NCBI RefSeq assembly: GCF_012912005.1
Contig: NZ_JABBEA010000017.1
Coordinates: forward strand, 62,001-126,000
Length of the DNA stretch: 64,000 nt
Direction of reading: 5' to 3'
DNA from: Paenibacillus sp. SZ31
Lineage (GTDB): Bacteria > Bacillota > Bacilli > Paenibacillales > Paenibacillaceae
Position 1 is the first letter of the stretch, and every line of letters begins with the position of its first letter. The translations under genes were made by a program, and so were the position numbers. The notes below the pieces were generated by a model. The model was given only the letters and a program-made list of their open reading frames with translations. It was not told the origin of the DNA and did no database searches. This document shows positions 17,003 through 24,813 of this stretch, piece by piece.

Positions 17003-18292
17003 GTGCACTCAGATCGTAACAAATTACTCGCATTTCTATTAAACCTGATACCCGGTCTTGGTTTTATGTATTGGGGTCGAGCTGCAAGAGCCGTGATCTA
17101 TCCATTGCTTTTCTTTGGAACAGCTGTAGGTTCTTTTATGCTAGCCATGGTCATTAATGAACAAGATTTAATGATTTTCGGTGCACTTTGTGCGGCTTTC
17201 TTCTGGGGGATCAGTATGCTGGACATGATTATTGTTCTACTCCGTGCGCCTTCTGCACGAGATGCTCATTACAGGGGATACGGAGCACATTACGGACCAC
17301 AACATCCAGGAGCAGCCTATCAGGGAGCACACATGGGTCAGCAAGGGCCCATGGAGCATATGCATGAAGATGAGCTGCATCAGCATCCCGGTAATGAATA
17401 TGGTGAACCTGAGGCTCCCTATGGTCAACCGATGTATCGAAAAGGCAGTGAGGGTGAACGATTCTTCACTATTTTGCTCTCATTTGTTCCGGGATTGGGA
17501 CATCTTCATCTGGGATTGTTACATCGCGGGTTGTCGTTCCTAATGGCGTTCTTTGGTTCATTTGCCATGATGGTTTTTGTGGCTTCGATCACCAATGAAT
17601 CGGTATTTCTGATGTTCTTACTCATTCTGCCTGTAATATGGGTATACTGCATGTTTGATGCGGTGCAGCACGTCCACCGTAAGCAGGCTGGTGAGGTGTT
17701 ACAGGATCGGACATTATTCGAGGAATTGGAGATGGGCAGAGTAGCCGGACGACGTAGCAAAGTGCTTGCAACGCTGCTATCTGCTTTTCCAGGTGCAGGT
17801 CATCTATATCTGGGATTGCAAAAAAGAGGCATGCAATTGATGTTCCTGTTCCTGGGCAGCATCTATGTTCTTGATCTGCTGCACTTATCGGTGTTTCTGT
17901 TCATGATTCCACTGGTCTGGTTCTACAGCTTCTTTGACGGGCTCCAGTGCTCCAGTCGATATGGACGCGAACCATTGGTTGATCAGCCGATCTTCAAGGA
18001 TTGGGCCCGCCATCAGCGACTGATTGGATTCGGGATTGCGGCGCTGGGTCTATATTATCTGACGATCAGGCTTGTCATTCCACAGCTGAATGAGCTGTTC
18101 CCTGATGCATTTATGACATACGAGATCCGTTCCTATTTGAACACTGTCATTGTATCCTTTCTGCTCATTTTTGGCGGCTTGAAGCTGCTGTTTGGTAAGC
18201 AGCGGGGAGCCGGCACCAATCCTGCGGTTCATCGGAGTGACGAAGAAGCAGATAGCCTCTTTTTATTCAAGGATCGGGATGATCGACTGTAG
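17003..18292 (+). CDS. Multi-pass membrane protein with three TM2-like repeats and a His-rich loop
   Basis: From GTG 17003 (8 bases after AAAGG; the ATG at 16994 abuts it) the protein has 429 residues. Three copies of a helix-turn unit are visible: LLNLIPGLGFMYWGRAAR, LLSFVPGLGHLHLGLLHRG and LLSAFPGAGHLYLGLQKRG, each followed by further membrane helices, as in TM2-domain proteins. Between copies 1 and 2 lies a hydrophilic loop (about residues 85-140) rich in His, Gly and Gln, with about a dozen histidines. Two more membrane segments lie near the C-terminus. It is the third gene after the ECF sigma and anti-sigma genes and is probably part of that system. Function unknown. Confidence 0.75.
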   Translation: MHSDRNKLLAFLLNLIPGLGFMYWGRAARAVIYPLLFFGTAVGSFMLAMVINEQDLMIFGALCAAFFWGISMLDMIIVLLRAPSARDAHYRGYGAHYGPQHPGAAYQGAHMGQQGPMEHMHEDELHQHPGNEYGEPEAPYGQPMYRKGSEGERFFTILLSFVPGLGHLHLGLLHRGLSFLMAFFGSFAMMVFVASITNESVFLMFLLILPVIWVYCMFDAVQHVHRKQAGEVLQDRTLFEELEMGRVAGRRSKVLATLLSAFPGAGHLYLGLQKRGMQLMFLFLGSIYVLDLLHLSVFLFMIPLVWFYSFFDGLQCSSRYGREPLVDQPIFKDWARHQRLIGFGIAALGLYYLTIRLVIPQLNELFPDAFMTYEIRSYLNTVIVSFLLIFGGLKLLFGKQRGAGTNPAVHRSDEEADSLFLFKDRDDRL

Positions 18293-18520
18293 AGTGACCT
18301 AAAGAAAAGTTACACTGACACTACGATGACAGAGCAACCTTCTAATCGCTGTTATCCCCAGATTTTATCGATTTACTTTTCCAAAGGTTAAAATCCGGGG
18401 ATAAAGGCGAACGCTTCGCTTTTTCAGGTTTTCTCTGTCCTCTCCGTTATCGTGTAAATGATTAGTTCATCTTATGTAGCACATACATGTGTGCAAAGAA
18501 ATCATCCCTCAACATAAAAA
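18293..18520 (+). repeat. Nested inverted-repeat element between the membrane-protein gene and mtnB
   Basis: From 18310 to 18457 complementary blocks nest in order: TTACAC/GTGTAA, ACGAT/ATCGT, GACAGAG/CTCTGTC, AACCT/AGGTT, and an inner 16-bp pair (18352-18367 with 18389-18404, one mismatch). The whole can fold into one long imperfect hairpin of about 148 bases. No coding capacity is seen. It resembles a small non-autonomous element or REP-type intergenic repeat; it may also end transcription from both sides. Confidence 0.65.
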
Positions 18521-18522
18521 CA

Positions 18523-18563
18523 CGCCAAGGGCTATGTATATCAGCCTCTGGCGTGTTTTTATG
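18523..18563. terminator. Bidirectional terminator
   Basis: AAAACACGCCAAGGGCT and AGCCTCTGGCGTGTTTTT pair around a short loop with A-run and T-run on the two sides, so it can end both the plus-strand sigma operon and the minus-strand mtnB operon. Confidence 0.85.
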
Positions 18564-18594
18564 TTATGCAGCTTTGATTTCGGACAAATGATTG

Positions 18595-19248
18595 CTATTT
18601 CGTAGCACCCTTCAGCAGAAGTTGACGATACATCACTTCGAACAGGAACTCGAACGCTTCCAGATGACGTTTCGCTTCAAAAGCATCTTTACCCCAGGCA
18701 TAAATACCGTGGTTCCGAAGCAAGATCCCTGGTACGTTGGCATCAAGTACACCTGGCACCAATTCAGCGATAGATGGAATATCTGCAAAGTTAGGCAGGA
18801 CGGGTACACGAATCTCTGCATTTTCTTCCCAGATGTTGAAAGCCTTAATCAACTCAATGCCTTGAATCGGTACCTGACCCTCAGCGCCAAAGAATTCGCT
18901 AATCAGGTTGTTAAACACGGTGTGCACGTGGAATACAGCGCCACAACCAGTCAAACGATAGATTTCACAGTGAATCAACGTTTCGGCACTTGGTTTCAAC
19001 GTTGTTGTCTCAATCGCTTTACCATGTTTGTCCACAAAAAGAAAGTCTTCCGGTGTGCGAAGAGATTTGTCTTTGCCTGAGGCGGTAACCGCAAAATAAA
19101 ATTGCTCTGGATCAAAGTCTCCTACACGCATCGACAGATTGCCACTTGTTCCAGGGAACCAGTTACGACTGGCGAACAACGCTTTAATATCAGCCAGTTC
19201 TTCAAGGACCTGACGTTTGTGTTCCAATGTAATCTTTTCAAAGCCCAT
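18595..19248 (-). CDS. mtnB: Methylthioribulose-1-phosphate dehydratase
   Basis: MtnB removes water from 5-methylthioribulose 1-phosphate to give 2,3-diketo-5-methylthiopentyl-1-phosphate in the methionine salvage pathway. The 217-residue protein belongs to the class II aldolase/adducin fold: FPGTSGNLSMRVG near the N-terminus, the zinc ligands in VFHVHTVFNN (HxH) and a third His in LRNHGIYAWG. It is the last gene of the minus-strand series; its ATG follows the mtnX stop by 3 bases, with AAGGAG inside the end of mtnX. A bidirectional terminator lies just downstream. Confidence 0.93.
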   Translation of the reverse strand: MGFEKITLEHKRQVLEELADIKALFASRNWFPGTSGNLSMRVGDFDPEQFYFAVTASGKDKSLRTPEDFLFVDKHGKAIETTTLKPSAETLIHCEIYRLTGCGAVFHVHTVFNNLISEFFGAEGQVPIQGIELIKAFNIWEENAEIRVPVLPNFADIPSIAELVPGVLDANVPGILLRNHGIYAWGKDAFEAKRHLEAFEFLFEVMYRQLLLKGATK

Positions 19249-19251
19249 CGT

Positions 19252-19929
19252 TTACAGCACTCCTTGTGTTTGCTTCTGTTTCATATCTTCGATGATATCG
19301 TAAAAGGTAACGAATGGCACATGGTCTACACCCAGCTCAATACATTTGTCCGTTAAAATAGAGCGGGAGTAGACGAGATCGGCAATCTTTGCACCTTCAA
19401 AATCCGTCAAACTGTCTCCAATGAGGATTCGGTTGTATTGTTCTTCCGGGAAGGTACGAATCACGGTTGTTTTGCACATGCCGCAGCCGTTCTCACAAGG
19501 AGGTTGGCAAGGGTTGGGCCATTCAATCCGAATGGTTTCACCCGAGAAGTCAGCTCCATTGCAATAGACATGATCCTGCGGGATATGGAATGGTGCGAGT
19601 AACGGCTCGATAAAGAAGTCCATACCACCGCTGGTCACATTGAATTCGATCCCTTCGCTGCGAACGTAGTCAAGAAACTCGCTGAATCCTTCACGGATCC
19701 CCGCTTGTCCAAGCACAAATTCCAGAATTTCATCTTTCTGCGATGCAGGCAACAGAGCAAACATGGCTCCAACGCCTTCACGCAGCGAGATTTTTTGCTC
19801 AATCGTATCTTTCATAATCGCTTCAATGCCCTCAGGTTTGAAATGTTTCATGATCGCTACGATGTTGTCCGAGAACGTAATCGTTCCGTCAAAGTCACAG
19901 AAAATGACTGTTTTCTTATCACTTCTCAT
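19252..19929 (-). CDS. mtnX: 2-hydroxy-3-keto-5-methylthiopentenyl-1-phosphate phosphatase
   Basis: MtnX is a HAD-superfamily phosphatase acting after MtnW, removing the phosphate to give the acireductone. Motif I is FCDFDGTIT with the nucleophilic Asp, and the C-terminal motif IV is IGDSLTDFEGAK. Two CxxxC-like pairs (CQPPCENGCGMC) match the cysteine-rich insertion of the family. The ATG at 19929 forms an ATGA overlap with the mtnW stop, giving 225 residues; an in-frame GTG at 19944 would add five. The order mtnW-mtnX-mtnB is as in Bacillus salvage operons. Confidence 0.92.
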   Translation of the reverse strand: MRSDKKTVIFCDFDGTITFSDNIVAIMKHFKPEGIEAIMKDTIEQKISLREGVGAMFALLPASQKDEILEFVLGQAGIREGFSEFLDYVRSEGIEFNVTSGGMDFFIEPLLAPFHIPQDHVYCNGADFSGETIRIEWPNPCQPPCENGCGMCKTTVIRTFPEEQYNRILIGDSLTDFEGAKIADLVYSRSILTDKCIELGVDHVPFVTFYDIIEDMKQKQTQGVL

Positions 19930-21149
19930 CGTTCGCCACCCCACAGATCCAATGCGCTTTTCAGCTCCGGATGCTCGGTTGCATATTGCGCGAGTGGAAT
20001 GGAACGCTGAGCTGCCTCAATGGCTTGCAGGAATGCACGTCCACCTGCCTCAGTGCCCATAGGATGCCCGTGAATACCGCCACCAGCATTAACGATGACA
20101 TCTGTGCCAAAGTCGCGCAAAATAAGCGGTACAAGGCCTGGATGAATTCCAGCTGAAGGCACTGGCATACTGGTTCGTACAGGCAAATCAGCTGTCAGCA
20201 ATTGCTCCGTGATCGCCATATTTTCTTCCTTAGGCATCGTTACTGATCCGTAAGGGGAAGGGAAGAGTACCAGATCGGCACCAGCAAGACGCATCAACTG
20301 GCCAAGTACAACCGAAGCCGACATGCCATAATGTGGTGAAGGATACAGTGCTCCTGCAAGAGCAGGGTGAGCCATAATCGGCACATTGATATCTGGATCA
20401 CTGCTAAGTTCATGCAGGACATCATATCCGTAGGACAATACGTTGAACAGCAGGGCATTGGCTCCTGCACCAATAGCGCGTTCAGCTTGTTGCTTCAGAC
20501 GAGATGTAGGTCCTGTAAGATTGGTTGCATACAGAAGTTTCTTGCCGGTCTCCTGGCGTGCCTGTTCGGCAGCTTTCATGCAGACCTCGACTCTTTTTTC
20601 GATAGGTGTCAATTTATTCTCAAACAGAATCTCATCGTCCTTGATCAGATCAACGCCCCCAAGGGCCTGACGAATAAATTGTTCACGCAGTTCATCTGCA
20701 TCCAGTCCGATAACTGACTTGAAGATACTCATTAAAAGTGGACGATCATCCACACCAAGCAGATCACGAACACCATTCAGTCCAAACTTGGGTCCTGGGA
20801 ATGCACTGAGGAAGCCATCCGAGAAACCAAGCTTTGTAAGTTTAATTCGGCCATCCATTGAGATTTTGCCAAAGACCGTCACGAGCAGGGCAGGGATATC
20901 ACGGCTGAAGTTAACATCAGGATATCCGATGGTAATATCGGCGTAACGCTCACCCGCAGCTATTCCTTCAGCTTCATGTACTTCTACGCTGATGACTTCC
21001 CCCAGATGCTTTTGCATCGCTTCACGTTGGGCTTGCGGTAACTCCGTCCAGCTACCCACGGTCATGCCAATCGCGATGGATTGAGCCTTCTTGCGAAAGT
21101 CTGCATGATCATCATGCAGACGATATGTGGCTGTGCACATGTTATTCAT
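19926..21149 (-). CDS. mtnW: 2,3-diketo-5-methylthiopentyl-1-phosphate enolase (RuBisCO-like protein)
   Basis: MtnW is a form IV RuBisCO-like protein that enolises diketomethylthiopentyl phosphate; it does not fix CO2. The 407-residue protein has the RuBisCO-fold active-site segment GGVDLIKDDEIL, including the lysine that is carbamylated in the family plus the Asp/Glu metal ligands, and later HPALAGAL and NAGGGIHGHPMG phosphate-binding loops. The start overlaps the proC stop by 4 bases, so mtnW is translationally coupled to proline genes. An in-frame ATG three codons later is possible. It is followed by mtnX with another overlap. Confidence 0.93.
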   Translation of the reverse strand: MNNMCTATYRLHDDHADFRKKAQSIAIGMTVGSWTELPQAQREAMQKHLGEVISVEVHEAEGIAAGERYADITIGYPDVNFSRDIPALLVTVFGKISMDGRIKLTKLGFSDGFLSAFPGPKFGLNGVRDLLGVDDRPLLMSIFKSVIGLDADELREQFIRQALGGVDLIKDDEILFENKLTPIEKRVEVCMKAAEQARQETGKKLLYATNLTGPTSRLKQQAERAIGAGANALLFNVLSYGYDVLHELSSDPDINVPIMAHPALAGALYPSPHYGMSASVVLGQLMRLAGADLVLFPSPYGSVTMPKEENMAITEQLLTADLPVRTSMPVPSAGIHPGLVPLILRDFGTDVIVNAGGGIHGHPMGTEAGGRAFLQAIEAAQRSIPLAQYATEHPELKSALDLWGGER

Positions 21150-22006
21150 TTTAAATCCCCTTCCAAAGCAGCTCCCATCTCCCGTGAGCGCTCTGCACAG
21201 CGGTTGACGGCTGCGATTACAGTTTCAAAGAAATCTCCTTCGTCCAGCGTTTTCAGTGCTGCTTGCGTTGCCCCTCCTGGGGACGTCACATCACTACGAA
21301 GCTTCATCGGTTCCAAACCGGTTTGTTGTACCATACGTGACGCGCCCAGCACGGTCTGAACAGTGAGATCACGAGATTGCTGGCTGGATAAACCACCACG
21401 AATACCTGCGGCAATCATGGCCTCCATTAAATAGTATACATAAGCAGGGCCGCTTCCGGAAATCCCTGTGAGCACTTCGAGTTTATCTTCAGGTACGATG
21501 GTCACGATACCAACCGCTTCAAACATGGTCATCACCGTACTGCGCTGCTCATCCGTAATCTCCGCAGAGAAGGCAAGCCCTGTTGCACCAAGCCCAATGG
21601 TACTGGATGTATTCGGCATGGTTCTGGCGATCGGCTGTTTACGACCGAGCAAGGACTGCATCGTGCGGATTGACAATCCGGCAATGACAGACACGATCAG
21701 TTGATCAGGTGATAACAGCGGACCAAGCTCGCGCAGCGCTGCGGCAGCATCTTTGGGTTTCATACAGAGTACAATGACCGGAGTGGAGGCAAGGTGATCC
21801 AAGGATTGCGAGGCAGTTCCGGTATGTACAGCATAACGGGTGCTGAGCTCCTCCTGACGTTTCTGGTTGCTGCGGTTCAGCATCGTAATATCCTGAGGAC
21901 GAACGACTAGGCGGGAGATCAGTCCGCGCACGATGGCTTCAGCCATCGCGCCTGCTCCGTGGAAAGTAATCTTCTGTTGTAGTAACGTCTGTTGCTCTTG
22001 ACTCAT
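21146..22006 (-). CDS. proC: Pyrroline-5-carboxylate reductase
   Basis: ProC reduces 1-pyrroline-5-carboxylate to L-proline with NAD(P)H, the last step of proline synthesis. The 286-residue protein begins with a Rossmann fold (ITFHGAGAMAEAIVRGL) and has the C-terminal signature of the family, LTGISGSGPAYVYYLMEAM plus DVTSPGGATQAAL. It lies 36 bases after proA and ends overlapping mtnW (ATGA). Here proB, proA and proC are together, and the mtn genes follow without a gap. Confidence 0.95.
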   Translation of the reverse strand: MSQEQQTLLQQKITFHGAGAMAEAIVRGLISRLVVRPQDITMLNRSNQKRQEELSTRYAVHTGTASQSLDHLASTPVIVLCMKPKDAAAALRELGPLLSPDQLIVSVIAGLSIRTMQSLLGRKQPIARTMPNTSSTIGLGATGLAFSAEITDEQRSTVMTMFEAVGIVTIVPEDKLEVLTGISGSGPAYVYYLMEAMIAAGIRGGLSSQQSRDLTVQTVLGASRMVQQTGLEPMKLRSDVTSPGGATQAALKTLDEGDFFETVIAAVNRCAERSREMGAALEGDLK

Positions 22007-22042
22007 ATTTATCGTTCCTCCTATATAACTGGTGCTGGGATA

Positions 22043-23290
22043 TTATTGACGAATCTGTCCATTGCCTGTAATCCGATATTTGGTTGATGTCAGTGCTGGT
22101 AGTCCCATCGGTCCACGAGCATGCAGTTTCTGAGTACTGATTCCGATTTCGGCTCCATAGCCAAATTCAAATCCGTCGGTGAAACGTGTGGATGCATTGT
22201 GATAGACGGCTGCTGCATCCACATCATGCATGAAGCGCTCTGCATGGGCTGTATCCCGGGTTACGATACACTCGGAATGTTTGGTTCCGTAATGTGCGAT
22301 GTGCTGCATCGCTTCATCCAGGTTCTCGACCACCCGGATATTTAAAATATAGTCGTTGTACTCGGTCGCATAGTCTTCCTCGGTTGCCTCAAGGGCAGAA
22401 GGAACAAGACGGCGCACCGTGTCGCAACCTTTCAAGACCACATTGGCCTCACGGAATTGCTCGGCAAGAGCAGGCAGATGCTCTTCCGCATATGCGGAAT
22501 GCAGCAGCAACGTTTCCATGGAGTTACATACGGATGGACGTTGTGCCTTGGCATTGATGGCGATTTCGGCTGCCATGACCGGATCAGCTGATTCATCTAC
22601 ATAGGTATGACAGATGCCGGCCCCGGTTTCAATGACAGGTACGGTTGCATTGGCAACCACATTACGAATGAGCGAAGCCCCGCCGCGTGGAATGATGACG
22701 TCTAGCAGTCCGTTCAACTTGAGCATTTCATCCACGGAAGCACGATCCGCATCCTCAACCAGTTGCAACGCATCAGCAGGCATGTCTGTTGTTGCCAGTG
22801 CCTGATGCAGCACTTCCACAATTTTACGGTTGGAGGACAGGGCAGAGGAGCCGCCGCGCAGAAGTACTGCATTGCCTGTTTTGAGACATAGTCCAGCTGC
22901 GTCTACAGTTACATTAGGACGCGCTTCGTAGATGATGCCAATCAGGCCAATCGGCACTCTTAATTTTTCAACATGCAATCCGTTTGGACGGGTGAATGTC
23001 TCCAATACTTCACCGACTGGATCAGGCAGATTCGCAATCTGACGTAATCCTTCAGCGATGCCAGCAATGCGCTCCTTATTGAGGGCGAGCCGATCCAGCA
23101 TGGATTCCGGCGTGCCTTGTTCTCTGCCTCGTGCCAGATCTTCGACGTTTGCCGTAATGATGGCATCCGTCTCCGCAATCAATGCATTTGCCATGACACG
23201 CAGGGCCGTATTTTTCTGTTCTGTATTCAATCGGTTCAGCTGTGGAACCGTAGCTTGAGCTTTGCTGGCTTTTTCTCTGACTTCACTCAT
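22043..23290 (-). CDS. proA: Glutamate-5-semialdehyde dehydrogenase (gamma-glutamyl phosphate reductase)
   Basis: ProA reduces gamma-glutamyl phosphate to glutamate semialdehyde with NADPH, which cyclises to pyrroline-5-carboxylate. The 415-residue protein is an aldehyde-dehydrogenase-fold enzyme with RPNVTVDAAGLCLKTGNAVLLRGG, IPRGGASLIRN and the catalytic-cysteine segment AQRPSVCNSMETLL. Length is standard. It follows proB by 58 bases, with a GAGGAG site before the ATG, and is upstream of proC. Confidence 0.96.
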   Translation of the reverse strand: MSEVREKASKAQATVPQLNRLNTEQKNTALRVMANALIAETDAIITANVEDLARGREQGTPESMLDRLALNKERIAGIAEGLRQIANLPDPVGEVLETFTRPNGLHVEKLRVPIGLIGIIYEARPNVTVDAAGLCLKTGNAVLLRGGSSALSSNRKIVEVLHQALATTDMPADALQLVEDADRASVDEMLKLNGLLDVIIPRGGASLIRNVVANATVPVIETGAGICHTYVDESADPVMAAEIAINAKAQRPSVCNSMETLLLHSAYAEEHLPALAEQFREANVVLKGCDTVRRLVPSALEATEEDYATEYNDYILNIRVVENLDEAMQHIAHYGTKHSECIVTRDTAHAERFMHDVDAAAVYHNASTRFTDGFEFGYGAEIGISTQKLHARGPMGLPALTSTKYRITGNGQIRQ

Positions 23291-23348
23291 CGTAATTCCT
23301 CCTCATATATATAAAGTTGAAAATTTCGACCACTATATAGCTTCATGT

Positions 23349-24452
23349 TTATTTTAACGTAATCCACTCGTCTCTATGAATAACCTCGAGTCTGTGGATG
23401 CTAGCAAGTTGTTTCATCACTTCGCCGCTGGGGAGTCCGGCAATGAGTCGAAGCTGGTCATCATCATAATTGACAATACCGCGACCGAGCAAGGTTTCAT
23501 CCATGGCAATGACCTCAACGACGTCTCCGGCGTGGAAGGTTCCCAGTACCCGCTTGACGCCTACAGGCAGAAGACTGTGCCCCCCATGAACAAGTGCCTC
23601 TTCAGCACCATCATCGACAACGACTGTACCCAGCGGAGTAGACATGAAGCCGAGCCACTGCTTTTTACGGGATAGCGAAGCGAGTCGTGTCTCAAAGTAA
23701 GTTCCTTTGCCCGTGCCATCAACCGCCTGCTGCATATCTCCAGGTTCTTTCACACTTCCCACAAATACGGGTACGCCTCCACGTGTAGCAACCTTGGCCG
23801 CATCGACTTTGGATCGCATGCCACCTGTGCCAACCGATGATCCTGAACCACCGGCAAAAGCGTAGATCTCAGCCGTGATTTCGGGGATACGGTCGTAACG
23901 TACGGCAGACGGATCTTTACGCGGATCTGCGGTGTACAGCCCGTTGGTATCGGTAAGAATGATCAAATGCTGTGCCTTCACCAGGTTCGCAACCAATGCG
24001 GACAACAGATCGTTATCACCAAACTTCAATTCATCCACCGATACCGTATCATTCTCATTAAAAATCGGAATCACTCGCTGTTTAAGCAGCTCTTCTACGG
24101 TCATACCTGCATTCCCCATACGTTTACGACTGTGAAAGTCTGTTCGGGTTAACAGAATTTGCGCCGTAGTAACGCGGTGCGCTGCAAAAGCCTGTTGATA
24201 TGCCTGCATCAGTAATGCCTGCCCAACGGCCGCTGCGGCTTGTTTCTCATGTAGCAGTTTGGGGCGCTGAGGATAACCGATCTCCCGGAATCCGGCCGCT
24301 ACTGCTCCAGAGGTGACCAAGAGTACTTCATGACCCTGATCAGCCAATGCTGCGATTTCTCCGGCAAAAAAAGTGATCGAACTGCGATCCAGACCGCCTT
24401 CTTCCGTTGTAAGCGAGCTGCTTCCAATCTTAACTACAATACGTGAAGTCAT
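23349..24452 (-). CDS. proB: Glutamate 5-kinase with PUA domain
   Basis: ProB phosphorylates L-glutamate to gamma-glutamyl phosphate, the first and usually feedback-inhibited step of proline synthesis. The 367-residue protein has an amino-acid-kinase domain (residues 1-255: VVKIGSSSLT, VTSGAVAAG, FNENDTVSVDEL, FGDNDLLSALVA, GTGGMRSKVDAA) and a C-terminal PUA domain (about 275-360: GTVVVDDGAEEALVHGG...LLPVGV). It is the first gene behind the T-box leader at 24505-24760, so its expression is expected to respond to uncharged tRNA-Pro. Confidence 0.96.
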   Translation of the reverse strand: MTSRIVVKIGSSSLTTEEGGLDRSSITFFAGEIAALADQGHEVLLVTSGAVAAGFREIGYPQRPKLLHEKQAAAAVGQALLMQAYQQAFAAHRVTTAQILLTRTDFHSRKRMGNAGMTVEELLKQRVIPIFNENDTVSVDELKFGDNDLLSALVANLVKAQHLIILTDTNGLYTADPRKDPSAVRYDRIPEITAEIYAFAGGSGSSVGTGGMRSKVDAAKVATRGGVPVFVGSVKEPGDMQQAVDGTGKGTYFETRLASLSRKKQWLGFMSTPLGTVVVDDGAEEALVHGGHSLLPVGVKRVLGTFHAGDVVEVIAMDETLLGRGIVNYDDDQLRLIAGLPSGEVMKQLASIHRLEVIHRDEWITLK

Positions 24453-24504
24453 GGTTTCACTTCCTTAAACATGATTAATAAGTGCTTCTGGAGCAGGCTT
24501 TAGC

Positions 24505-24760
24505 GGGTACAAAAAAAACTCCCGCCCTTTAGTTAAAAAGGACGAAAGTTCGTTACTTCCGCGGTACCACCTTTATTGATGATTAGATCATCCGGCTTCA
24601 TGCCCTGTAACAGAAGGCACTGTCCTGTACGTAACAGGCCGCTCAGGGGTAGGTTTCAGAGAAGAGTCGCGGTAAATTCTTTCAGCAGGGTGGAATTTAC
24701 TCTCTGGGCGCGACTGATATTCTCTTACTGGTCCCGTCATCACGTTTCGTTCAATATTTC
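24505..24760 (-). promoter_or_regulatory. Proline-specific T-box leader of proBAC-mtnWXB
   Basis: On the minus strand the T-box consensus (AAAGGTGGTACCGCGGAAG) lies at about 24557-24575. It is followed by an intrinsic terminator (24511-24553) whose arms are AACTTTCGTCCTTT and AAAGGGCGGGAGTT before eight T residues. Upstream is a stem I-like domain with an AGTA element. In its specifier loop the 3' strand reads GAAACCTACCCC, giving CCU (24653-24651), a proline codon. T-box RNAs read through the terminator when the matching tRNA is uncharged. The family is certain; the CCU reading is my own fold by eye. Confidence 0.92.
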
Positions 24761-24764
24761 TTAT

Positions 24765-24793
24765 AACATACCATGGAAACTTGGCATATGCAA
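24765..24793 (-). promoter_or_regulatory. SigA-type promoter of the proline T-box leader
   Basis: TTGCAT (24793-24788) and TATGTT (24770-24765) with a 17-base spacer, reading on the minus strand. Transcription would start close to 24758, just before the T-box stem I. Confidence 0.65.
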
Positions 24794-24813
24794 AGGGGTT
24801 ATGGTCCTGTAAA

